From JAEXNA01 sp050486105 (GTDB lineage: Bacteria; Vulcanimicrobiota; Xenobia; Xenobiales; JADMJV01): a stretch of 5,567 nucleotides of DNA. The position numbers and the translations under genes are program-made. The notes under the pieces were generated by a model, which did no database searches, was not told where the DNA came from, and saw only the letters and a program-made list of their open reading frames with translations. The DNA lies in NCBI GenBank assembly GCA_050486105.1, contig JBJHCR010000394.1, positions 1-5,567 on the forward strand, in the 5' to 3' direction. Positions within the stretch are counted from its first letter, which is position 1; every line of letters starts with the position of its first letter. Below are positions 1 to 5,567 of this stretch, in pieces.

Positions 1-730
1 ACGGCTCAACCCCCAGAGGAGCGATCACCAGATAGATGAGCAGCAGTTGAGGAATCAGGGCACGGTGTGTGAGTGGCAAGGGGGTATTACGAATTCTTTC
101 GCATCCACCACAGACGTCCATCAAGGCTACTAGGTGCTCATCGATCCGCAGAGCCTCGAACTGGTCCAGACGCCCACACTTTCTCCACTCCTTGAGCTTT
201 TGAAAGAGTTGAGCGCTGATGAAGGCCGGTAGGTGCTTAATGTCTGGGGGAACCGGTACAGGAAGGCGCTCCAGGGTTTCCGGTCGGGAACCCCCTCCTC
301 TCAAATGATCTCTAAGGGCGTAGGGAAAACTGCTGATCCAACGGGCCACAATCACTTTTTCTTCAGGTGTCAGCTCGATGCAGGTGTTGATCTTTAGGGC
401 CAGGTTCCTCAAATCGTTGACCAGTTTCCCCCACAGCTTGCGGCCTTCCCACCAGCGGTCATAGGCGGTGTTGGAACGCAGCACCAGCAGCAACGACAGC
501 ACCCCTCCGAACAAGGCTAAATCCTTGGGGGCGATGGCCAGATACCACTCCGTGTGACGCTGTATAGTGTGACCAATCACCACATAGACCGACAGAATCA
601 AACATGCACTAATCGTTCGACGAAAGACGGTGGAGCGACGAAAGGCACTGATACGCTCGGTCCAGCTGTTCACCTGACGCTGGCCTTCGAAAAAGTCTAT
701 GGGCACGGTGAGGCGTTCGTCGGGGGCCAC
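1..730 (-). CDS. Bestrophin-family (UPF0187/YneE-like) ion channel, 3' end cut by window edge
   Basis: Partial gene: 243 codons are visible and the frame is still open at the left edge. The family forms pentameric membrane channels, chloride-conducting in animals and mostly cation-conducting in characterised bacterial members. Two family signatures are plain: RSNTAYDRWWEGRKLWG at about residues 85-101, just after the second membrane helix, and GGCERIRNTPLPL at about 208-220, just before a third hydrophobic segment. Helices lie near 36-53 and 66-84. Known members are about 300 residues, so only some 50-60 codons are probably missing. No ATG is available. An in-frame TAG sits 9 bases upstream of the chosen GTG at 730-728, and AGAGGG precedes it at usable spacing, so the start is well constrained. 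The gene diverges from the Fn3 gene. Family call is firm; ion selectivity cannot be read. Confidence 0.93.
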   Translation of the reverse strand, partial: MAPDERLTVPIDFFEGQRQVNSWTERISAFRRSTVFRRTISACLILSVYVVIGHTIQRHTEWYLAIAPKDLALFGGVLSLLLVLRSNTAYDRWWEGRKLWGKLVNDLRNLALKINTCIELTPEEKVIVARWISSFPYALRDHLRGGGSRPETLERLPVPVPPDIKHLPAFISAQLFQKLKEWRKCGRLDQFEALRIDEHLVALMDVCGGCERIRNTPLPLTHRALIPQLLLIYLVIAPLGVEP

Positions 731-837
731 CCTGACCCTCTAGACCAATGCTGGTCCCCTTGTCCTTCTCACTTCCTGAGGAGAACAGGTCGCAAGAGGA
801 GGCAAGAGATCAACCTTCATCGATCGAAGCGGTCATA
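731..837. promoter_or_regulatory. Divergent intergenic region between the bestrophin and Fn3 genes
   Basis: This 107-bp gap must hold the start signals of both divergent genes if the Fn3 protein begins at 838. No convincing -35/-10 pair was found on either strand. It contains a perfect 5-bp inverted repeat, GACCA-ATGC-TGGTC (743-756), lying 13 bases upstream of the bestrophin start. It also holds a strong AGGAGG run (797-802) that has no ATG, GTG or TTG at normal spacing. Regulatory role is inferred from position only. Confidence 0.4.
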
Positions 838-2016
838 ATGGCTAGCAACATCGAGGACAACCCCTGGGATTTCAAAGACGCGCTCACCCTTGGCCTGATC
901 CTTGCCTTTTTGATTCATCCTTTTCTCGGAGTGATCTTTGGGTTTGCAGCCATTCCCACCAGGAAGCACCGAGGATTGACCACCGCAGATCGGAGAATGC
1001 AAAGGGGCATCGTGACCTTAGTGCTGATGGCGCTGACCCTTTTGGGAGTGGGTGCAAAGCTTCAACAGCTTCACCAAACAGTCAACGCCCCCGACCCGCC
1101 GGGACCCGTTAGAGAATTTCAGGGAACGGCCACCCCAACTTCCATCCATCTCTCCTGGTTGGCCTCCGGAGGGCAAGGATATGACGGGTCGTCAGAGATT
1201 TTTGTCTACATGTCCGAATCAGGATTTGAGTTCCCTCAGTCGGGATGGCACTCAAAGGATAGCACTTTCCTGGATATGCCAAATCGGGTAGCTTCTGCGG
1301 GAACGCCTATGACGCTAGAGCTTCCCCTGAGTCCCTCCGGGGTGGACCGCGATTATCACTTTCTAGCCGAAGCGAAGGCGGACCGGAAAAGGACCAGTGA
1401 ACCCGTGACTCTGACGGTTCGTGTTCCAGCCACTCCTGACATCATTTATGAGAATCGTGGAGAAGATGATGGTTGGGAAGCCGAAGGCAAATGGAAGATT
1501 TCTCAATCTATCGAACCAGGAAGTGGGACTTCCGGAACCTGTTGGTCCTACCTGTTCTACGAACCCGGAGTCGAGCACTCCCTGACCAGCCCGGTGATCA
1601 CCTTACCGGAGGAGCGAGCCTCGGAACTCGCGGCGCGGATCTATGCCAAACTAGACTACAAAGAGCAGGATCGAGTAGTTCTTGAGATAAGGGAGGTCGG
1701 TCAATCTTGGCACGAGCTGGCCCGGTTTCAAGGCTATGAAGGGAACAGGGGGATTCAGAGATTTTCTCTAGAGCCTTGGAAAGGGAAAAACGTGCAACTG
1801 CGGTTCCGCCTTAAGGCCGAGGAGAGGGAAGGAAATGGCGAGCGCGGCTTCAGTTTTGACAACCTGTCCATAGCGCTCAATCAGGATTCAGGGGAGGAAG
1901 CGATGCCAGAAGACCAGGCCGGTGGCGCCAAAGAATCCGAGAATAGTGATCAGGGCAGGGTAAATCAGAACGGAGCGCAAGGCCAGGACTCGGCGAGGGC
2001 GCTCCTGGAAGAGTAG
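838..2016 (+). CDS. Membrane-anchored Fn3 / MAM-like beta-sandwich protein
   Basis: Unnamed 392-residue protein. Two hydrophobic helices (about 15-39 and 58-75) flank a short basic loop with RKHR. A linker leads to an Fn3-like domain (about 86-197) opening with PDPPGPVREFQGTATPTSIH and a following LSW. The next domain (about 203-346) has the pattern of MAM-like/immune-inhibitor-A-type sandwiches: DDGWEAEGKW, SLTSPVITL, DRVVLEI, VQLRFRL and a final FSFDNLSIA. These folds usually bind carbohydrate or protein outside the cytoplasm, so a surface or periplasmic role is inferred; no catalytic motif is seen. The last 42 residues are hydrophilic, low in order and encoded antisense to the opposing membrane gene. 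An ATG at 748 is in frame, but it would leave only 17 bp for two divergent genes and adds a poor polar leader, so 838 is preferred; its own ribosome site is weak. Confidence 0.75.
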   Translation: MASNIEDNPWDFKDALTLGLILAFLIHPFLGVIFGFAAIPTRKHRGLTTADRRMQRGIVTLVLMALTLLGVGAKLQQLHQTVNAPDPPGPVREFQGTATPTSIHLSWLASGGQGYDGSSEIFVYMSESGFEFPQSGWHSKDSTFLDMPNRVASAGTPMTLELPLSPSGVDRDYHFLAEAKADRKRTSEPVTLTVRVPATPDIIYENRGEDDGWEAEGKWKISQSIEPGSGTSGTCWSYLFYEPGVEHSLTSPVITLPEERASELAARIYAKLDYKEQDRVVLEIREVGQSWHELARFQGYEGNRGIQRFSLEPWKGKNVQLRFRLKAEEREGNGERGFSFDNLSIALNQDSGEEAMPEDQAGGAKESENSDQGRVNQNGAQGQDSARALLEE

Positions 2017-2568
2017 GGCTCCGTGGCTGTCTACAGAAAGTCGCGCTTCAAGGGGACCCTGCCGGAAGGGTGCTCCAAGCTTTTCAGCTACCGACTGCAG
2101 CTTCGTTTTTAAAGAGAATTCCTCAGCCCTCTTTTCAACTGCCACAGGCACGCACCGTCCTTGGCTAGTGACCAAATAGCCGACCCAGACCGGTGAACTG
2201 TTGCCGCCCAAAGAGAGATCCTCTCCGGCCATGGCCACCGAGACAATCGACTCCAAATTGGCAACCGGGACGAGTTGCTCGACTCCCAGGAGCTTGCGCT
2301 GCTTGACCACCTGCCCTCTCTCGAAATCTATGGACACCTCTTCGGACACCCAGATACGGGCAAGGGCCCAAATGGCCATACACAGACCAGCTCCAAAGAA
2401 GAGAAAAGGTCCCAACAGGCTTCCGGAAGGCTTAAGTCCAATCAGGGCAAGGTTAAAGCGAAAAAAGTACCAGGAATACAAGAACAGAAGCAACAGAGCC
2501 CCGTCTCTCCAAGTCAAATAGCGCAGCCCACCCAATTGGAGAGTACCCAAAACTTCTGACTTTTGCAT
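1888..2568 (-). CDS. Three-helix membrane protein with a central cytosolic PH-like region
   Basis: Unrecognised protein of 226 residues. Hydrophobic helices fall near 24-45, 51-73 and 199-221. Between helices two and three lies a soluble stretch of about 125 residues beginning VSIDFERGQVVKQRKLLG and continuing VPVANLESIVSV. That rhythm of short strands, with a basic turn and a late amphipathic helix ending AEKLG, recalls bacterial membrane PH-like domains. The resemblance is by pattern only. The ATG at 2568 has AGGGAGA about 10 bases upstream. It is 40 bases behind the stop of the GHKL-like gene, so it is probably last in a kinase/GHKL-like/membrane operon. Its final 43 codons, including the whole third helix, overlap the tail of the convergent Fn3 gene. 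No downstream terminator was found on this strand. Confidence 0.78.
   Translation of the reverse strand: MQKSEVLGTLQLGGLRYLTWRDGALLLLFLYSWYFFRFNLALIGLKPSGSLLGPFLFFGAGLCMAIWALARIWVSEEVSIDFERGQVVKQRKLLGVEQLVPVANLESIVSVAMAGEDLSLGGNSSPVWVGYLVTSQGRCVPVAVEKRAEEFSLKTKLQSVAEKLGAPFRQGPLEARLSVDSHGALLFQERPRRVLALRSVLIYPALITILGFFGATGLVFWHRFLP
2077..2110 (+). terminator. Weak hairpin with T5 tract, possible terminator of the Fn3 gene
   Basis: AAGCT (2077-2081) pairs with AGCTT (2099-2103), with an inner CAG/CTG pairing around a CTACCGA loop. CG and then TTTTT (2106-2110) follow. It lies about 60 bases after the Fn3 stop, on the coding strand of that gene. It falls inside the opposing membrane gene, where the same bases encode part of its AEKLG helix, so it may be coincidental. 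Confidence 0.25.
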
Positions 2569-2608
2569 ACGGCTATGTTCTCCCTAACTCGAAAACTTCC
2601 GTCCAGAC

Positions 2609-3583
2609 TTAAGAGCGACCAAGGTGACGACCTCCCAAAAGTGTGAGGTCTTCGATCAGCTTCCGATACGGTCCGTCTTGCACCAGTTGACTTTGCGAAA
2701 GGTCTTTGCGCAAACTTTCCGTGTAGATCACTCCCCGCAGCCCACCAGAGCCAAAGGCGGATTCGCTCAGTCGGAAATTGACTCCGTTCACCACCAAGGT
2801 CAGCCAAGGTGGAAGTCTCCCTCCCCGAGCGATCACGCCCCGATAAGACCCTGGTGCGCTCAACCGTTCCAACTCGAAGAGACCGTTGAGGGGATGGTGT
2901 TCGGGGAGCGGACCGTCGACGATAAGCAAGGCCCTATCTGCCCCCTGAACAGCAAGGGGGCGGCGCACGTCCTGTCCGTTGAAGCGCACGGGCACGGGGG
3001 CACGGTTGCAATGTCTGGCGATTGCATCCTGCTCGGAATCTACGGCCACTGCACCCCCGATCCTGGAGATAAACTTGCCGAGAGTGCGGCGCCCCAGCTT
3101 CTCGCGGAGATGAAACCTCAGCGTCGGTTGGTTGTCCTTTTCTAGTGAGACTGGAGGAGCCGCCAGTGGGGTGTAGTGGAAACGTTCGTCCTCCCAGGTG
3201 ATAGTCGTACCGCATTTTCCATCCCAATATTGCAGAGAAAGCAACCTCGGCTCCAAAGACAGAGAGGCGTTCAAGGCCAGGGCCAATTCTCGAATAGCCA
3301 GACTTGAGCTATCCGAGAGGGCGAGAGAGTTCACATTCTCGAGGTCTCCAGCCGGACCAAAATCAGGATTGCTAGAGAAGTAGAGATCGTCGGCGTCAGC
3401 TTGAAAGTCGACCCAGCTAGCTCCCCCAGATAGAGCAGCCGCTTGGAGGTTGAGGACGTACAGGTGGGGCTTCTCCAGGCTAAATTCTCTAAACTTGGCT
3501 TGCGCTCGCTCGTCGCTCAGGGTGAAGTCGCCTGTGGACTCCAGAACTCCTGAGCCTCGAAAGCCTTCCAGGCAAGCTGCCAT
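2609..3583 (-). CDS. GHKL/Hsp90-ATPase-like protein, apparently lacking ATP-binding boxes
   Basis: A 324-residue protein with no name I can assign. Residues 33-69 (EFSLEKPHLYVLNLQAAALS, then GASWVDFQADADDLYF) follow the helix-then-strand pattern of GHKL/HATPase folds, where the cavity helix precedes a strand beginning GA. Residues 93-112 (SSLAIRELALALNASLSLEP) and the 154-206 part, with TLRFHLREKLGRRTLGKF and CNRAPVPVRFNGQDV, resemble hypothetical Hsp90-related proteins I recall from Gram-negative genomes. The C-terminal part has VVNGVNF and RKDLSQSQLVQDGPYR. A canonical Glu-Asn box and Asp-Gly-Gly motif are not visible, so ATP binding is doubtful. ATG at 3583 is chosen because GGAG lies 9 bases upstream. 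Three tandem GTG codons at 3604-3596 are alternatives that would give 331 residues. It follows the kinase stop by 9 to 30 bases and precedes the membrane gene by 40. Gene is sure; fold is moderate. Confidence 0.7.
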   Translation of the reverse strand: MAACLEGFRGSGVLESTGDFTLSDERAQAKFREFSLEKPHLYVLNLQAAALSGGASWVDFQADADDLYFSSNPDFGPAGDLENVNSLALSDSSSLAIRELALALNASLSLEPRLLSLQYWDGKCGTTITWEDERFHYTPLAAPPVSLEKDNQPTLRFHLREKLGRRTLGKFISRIGGAVAVDSEQDAIARHCNRAPVPVRFNGQDVRRPLAVQGADRALLIVDGPLPEHHPLNGLFELERLSAPGSYRGVIARGGRLPPWLTLVVNGVNFRLSESAFGSGGLRGVIYTESLRKDLSQSQLVQDGPYRKLIEDLTLLGGRHLGRS

Positions 3584-3613
3584 AGCCGAATTCTCCACCA
3601 CCACCCTGCCTTC

Positions 3614-4432
3614 TTAAGGAGTCAGAAAAGCTCCTCTTGCCAGGTGCAAAGCTCCATAAGCCGGAGCCTCGGGCAAAGACACCACCGCCACCTCGACCCA
3701 AGCGAGCCTTTCTGGCCAAGGCCTACTCGCACTAGCGAAACGCCCCGACAAGACCAGGCGACGAAAATCCCCGATCTCCCGGCGAACCAGGAGAACCGCT
3801 CCGAGCGCCCTCAGGGGCAGTTCGGTGTCCCGCCAAGCTTGGGCCCGAAGTTCGGACTCTAGACCCAGCGCGGACAATCTGGGATAGCCGGTCTTGGGTA
3901 AGAACTGGCCTCGCACCCACAGAGCTTCAGCCACTCCGGTGCCCGCCGTCAGCAAGATGGTGTCTGGGGACTCTCGGTCCAATCCTCCAAGGGGATGGTC
4001 CAGTTGACCTCGAGCCGCCGCCACGTCGTCGTCATAAAGGGGCCCAATCTCTAGCCCACACTGCTCCCGAACTCGGTCCACCAGCTTCGGTAGGGGAGAG
4101 CCATAAAAAGATTCGAGCACCTCGGTTTGCTCGGGATCCTTCAGACCCGCACAAGCGGTGGGAAGCCGCCCTCCCGGGCACTCACCAGTCCAGCCGCACA
4201 CCAAGGCACAGAGAGCATCCACCCGACGACGCCCCCAGGCTTGGGCATCCTCGTTGGGCTCGGCCAATGGGAGGTCGATTTCTGCGAACTTGAGCACCTC
4301 AGCCCCCTGAAACTCGTAAATGCGAACTCTGGTCCCACCGATATCCATAGCGCTTCTTTTCGCCACCGGGGCTAGTTTTAGAGATTCTCCGCCAGCCCCT
4401 GCCAACAGGATGCAGGCCGAGCCTCGGACCAT
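3614..4432 (-). CDS. ROK/ASKHA-superfamily sugar-kinase-like protein
   Basis: A 272-residue cytosolic protein with actin-like ATPase (ASKHA) kinase marks in the right order: phosphate-1 motif MDIGGTRVRIY (29-39), TACAGLKDP (92-100), an acidic DDDVAAARGQ (134-143) where ROK kinases carry the catalytic Asp in an END-type motif, phosphate-2/adenosine loop LLTAGTGVAEALWVRG (160-175), and RLVLSGRFA (225-233). The ROK zinc motif (GHxxx...CxCGxxGC) is absent. Phosphorylation of a hexose or amino sugar is the family expectation, but substrate cannot be read and a BadF/BcrA-type relative is possible. ATG at 4432 is favoured by AAGAGG six bases upstream. It leaves 28 residues before DIGGT, more than most ROK proteins have; ATG at 4348 would remove them but also cut the first strand. 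It heads the probable operon and diverges from allE by 18 bp. Confidence 0.8.
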   Translation of the reverse strand: MVRGSACILLAGAGGESLKLAPVAKRSAMDIGGTRVRIYEFQGAEVLKFAEIDLPLAEPNEDAQAWGRRRVDALCALVCGWTGECPGGRLPTACAGLKDPEQTEVLESFYGSPLPKLVDRVREQCGLEIGPLYDDDVAAARGQLDHPLGGLDRESPDTILLTAGTGVAEALWVRGQFLPKTGYPRLSALGLESELRAQAWRDTELPLRALGAVLLVRREIGDFRRLVLSGRFASASRPWPERLAWVEVAVVSLPEAPAYGALHLARGAFLTP

Positions 4433-4450
4433 TGCGAACCTCTTGAGGTC
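4433..4450. promoter_or_regulatory. 18-bp divergent gap with a palindrome giving both ribosome sites
   Basis: The gap holds the inverted repeat ACCTC-TT-GAGGT (4438-4449). Read on the minus strand it gives AAGAGG six bases before the kinase ATG, an ideal spacing. Read on the plus strand it gives GAGG only two bases before the allE ATG, which is short. There is no room for promoters, so each promoter must lie inside the 5' end of the opposite gene; none could be called there with confidence. Confidence 0.55.
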
Positions 4451-5281
4451 ATGAAGTTCACCTACGCTTTTCCCCCAGGCGGCCTTCCGCCCCAATCCGA
4501 CGATCCGGCTCAGGCCGGAGCCGTCTTCACCAACGCCTATGTGTTTATGCCCGCCGGGGTCATGCGCGACATTGTCGTGAGCCTGTTGCCCGGGTGGACC
4601 GAAACCCGCTGCTGGATCTTGGCGCGCCCACTCTCGGGGTTTGCCGAAACCTTTGCCCAGTACGCCGTAGAGGTCGGTCCTGGGGGTGGGTCGGAGTCCC
4701 CGGAGCCGGATTTTGAAGCCCAGGCCGCCCTGTTGGTGGCCGAGGGGGAGATGACCCTGACTTTCAACGGTGAGGAGCATTCCCTGGGATCCGGAGGCTT
4801 CGCCTACCTTCCCCCTGGGTTGCCCTGGAAGGTCCAGAACCGAGGACAATCCCATCTTCGCTTTCATTGGATCCGCAAGCGTTGGACCCCGGCTGCGGGA
4901 GTCGAAGTGCCCGAGGTGGTGCTGGCCCAAGACGAAGAATCGCGCATCGACTGGATGCCCGGAACCAAGAGTTGGGGAACCACCCGCTTTGTGGACTCCG
5001 GTGATCTGCGCCACGATATGCACGCCAACATCGTAACCTTCCACCCCGGCGGCCGCATCCCGTTCGCCGAAACCCACATCATGGAACACGGTCTGTATGT
5101 CCTTCAGGGCACGGCGCGATATCTTCTGAATCAGGATTGGGTCAGCGTCGGCCCAGGGGACTTTATGTGGCTCCGCGCCTGGTGCCCTCAAGCCTGCATG
5201 GCCACCAGCGAAGAGCCTTTTCGCTACTTGCTCTACAAAGACGTCAATCGCCATCCGGCTTTGAGTCTGGGACAACGTTGA
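4451..5281 (+). CDS. allE: (S)-ureidoglycine aminohydrolase, bicupin
   Basis: A 276-residue two-cupin enzyme that hydrolyses (S)-ureidoglycine to (S)-ureidoglycolate and ammonia, the step after allantoate amidohydrolase in ureide catabolism. It matches E. coli AllE (YlbA) and plant UGAH in length and layout. The N-terminal cupin (about 65-140) carries ARPLSGFAETFAQY, EGEMTLTFNGEEHSLGSGGF and AYLPPG. The C-terminal cupin (about 185-268) carries the metal site: Glu207, His209 and His213 in ETHIMEHGLYVL, and Gln247 in CPQACM. Their spacing equals that of the Mn ligands described in the plant enzyme. The ending FRYLLYKDVNRH is also typical. ATG at 4451 gives the usual N-terminus; the ribosome site is weak (GAGG at two bases). 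No other allantoin gene is in the window, and the divergent kinase is not a known partner. Confidence 0.95.
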   Translation: MKFTYAFPPGGLPPQSDDPAQAGAVFTNAYVFMPAGVMRDIVVSLLPGWTETRCWILARPLSGFAETFAQYAVEVGPGGGSESPEPDFEAQAALLVAEGEMTLTFNGEEHSLGSGGFAYLPPGLPWKVQNRGQSHLRFHWIRKRWTPAAGVEVPEVVLAQDEESRIDWMPGTKSWGTTRFVDSGDLRHDMHANIVTFHPGGRIPFAETHIMEHGLYVLQGTARYLLNQDWVSVGPGDFMWLRAWCPQACMATSEEPFRYLLYKDVNRHPALSLGQR

Positions 5282-5301
5282 GCCGGGTCCAAAGACGCTA
5301 G

Positions 5302-5330
5302 AGGGCCAAGCGAGTGCTCGGAGCCCTTTT
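5302..5330 (+). terminator. Hairpin with short T tract after allE
   Basis: AGGGC (5302-5306) pairs with GCCCT (5323-5327). An inner CGAG (5311-5314) can pair with CTCG (5317-5320), and a four-T run ends the structure at 5327-5330. It starts 20 bases after the allE stop in a 72-bp gap between convergent genes, the right place for a rho-independent terminator of allE. The T run is short and the stem has an asymmetric internal loop (CAAG opposite GA), so strength is uncertain. No T run follows it on the minus strand. Confidence 0.5.
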
Positions 5331-5353
5331 ACCCGAGGGCGGTGAATCGTCTT

Positions 5354-5567
5354 TCAAAGTTCTCCCCCCTGGGCAAACGTTTCGAACTGCAGATAGCCTC
5401 TTTGGGTAGGCAACCATTCGGGAGACCACTGACCATTGAGATGCTGCAAACACGTCTTAACTAAATCTCGGTCCTTGGCCGCCCCGGAGAACCAGAGTGC
5501 CCGGGTCCAAGTCACCTGGTTCGGAGTCTTCCTGGCCAGTCCAACGTAACCCTCAGCGATCCTTTGT
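5354..5567 (-). CDS. C-terminal part of an unidentified helical, TPR-like protein
   Basis: The frame is open from the right edge to a TGA at 5356-5354, giving 70 residues of a protein whose start lies outside the window. The visible part reads as helix-turn-helix repeats rich in Ala, Leu and aromatics: IAEGYVGLARKTP, then TRALWFSGAAKDRDLVKTCL, then NGQWSPEWLPTQRGYLQFET. The spacing of small and aromatic residues resembles TPR or similar helical-repeat proteins, but one repeat is too little to name a family. It converges on allE with 72 bp between stops. That this frame is coding rests on its amino-acid make-up and on the lack of another good frame here. Confidence 0.6.
   Translation of the reverse strand, partial: QRIAEGYVGLARKTPNQVTWTRALWFSGAAKDRDLVKTCLQHLNGQWSPEWLPTQRGYLQFETFAQGGEL

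Noticed and set aside
743..756. GACCA-ATGC-TGGTC inverted repeat as a regulator operator
   Set aside because: The arms are only five bases and single-copy in the gap, and no regulator gene is nearby, so it is noted within the intergenic entry but not called as an operator.
748..837. 30-residue N-terminal extension of the Fn3 protein from ATG 748
   Set aside because: There is no ribosome site, the leader is polar, and it would leave 17 bp between divergent start codons. It stays possible but less likely than 838.
554..838. 94-codon plus-strand frame
   Set aside because: It is antisense to the bestrophin gene, whose family motifs are unmistakable. Its translation is rich in Thr, Arg and Pro and shows no domain.
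2201..2559. Two overlapping plus-strand frames of 106 and 94 codons
   Set aside because: Both are antisense to the membrane gene. Their Lys-rich make-up follows from reading hydrophobic helices backwards.
2624..3145. 173-codon plus-strand frame
   Set aside because: It lies wholly antisense to the GHKL-like gene and has an unstructured, His- and Pro-rich composition, while the minus strand shows ordered domain patterns.
4433..5275. Open frame on the minus strand that would extend the kinase by 281 codons across allE
   Set aside because: It is in exact codon register with allE on the other strand, where stops appear only opposite TTA, CTA and TCA codons, which are rare in this gene. AllE is certain, and the kinase has a good ribosome site and motif start at 4432.
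1..5567. Mobile element, CRISPR array, tRNA or rRNA
   Set aside because: No transposase or integrase motifs, terminal repeats, regularly spaced repeats or structured RNA signatures were seen on either strand.

Overview
The window looks like chromosomal DNA from a bacterium of moderately high GC. Genes are tightly packed, start codons include GTG, and most real genes have a Shine-Dalgarno-like purine run. There are no rRNA, tRNA, CRISPR or insertion-sequence features. Two membrane proteins and a membrane-anchored Fn3 protein suggest a free-living cell with an elaborate envelope. The phylum cannot be fixed from this sequence alone.

Layout from left to right: (1) The left edge holds most of a bestrophin-family (UPF0187/YneE-like) ion channel gene on the minus strand, cut by the window edge. 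(2) A divergent gap of about 100 bp leads to a plus-strand gene for a protein with two N-terminal membrane helices, an Fn3-like domain and a MAM-like beta-sandwich. (3) That gene runs 129 bp into the 3' end of an opposing minus-strand gene for a three-helix membrane protein. (4) Upstream of it on the minus strand lie a gene for a degenerate GHKL/Hsp90-ATPase-like protein and one for a ROK/ASKHA-type sugar-kinase-like protein. The three minus-strand genes are spaced like one operon, transcribed kinase -> GHKL-like protein -> membrane protein. (5) Divergent from the kinase, across only 18 bp, is a clear (S)-ureidoglycine aminohydrolase gene (allE type, bicupin), followed by a plausible hairpin terminator. 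(6) The right edge holds the last 70 codons of a minus-strand gene whose C-terminus looks helical and TPR-like.

The best-supported biochemistry is ureide (purine nitrogen) catabolism by AllE: its C-terminal cupin keeps the whole expected metal-ligand set. No other allantoin-pathway gene is visible. The most unusual part is the unexplained three-gene minus-strand unit. It pairs a small-molecule-kinase fold with a GHKL-like protein that seems to lack the standard ATP-binding boxes, plus a membrane protein with a compact cytosolic domain. No function for this unit can be read directly from the sequence.
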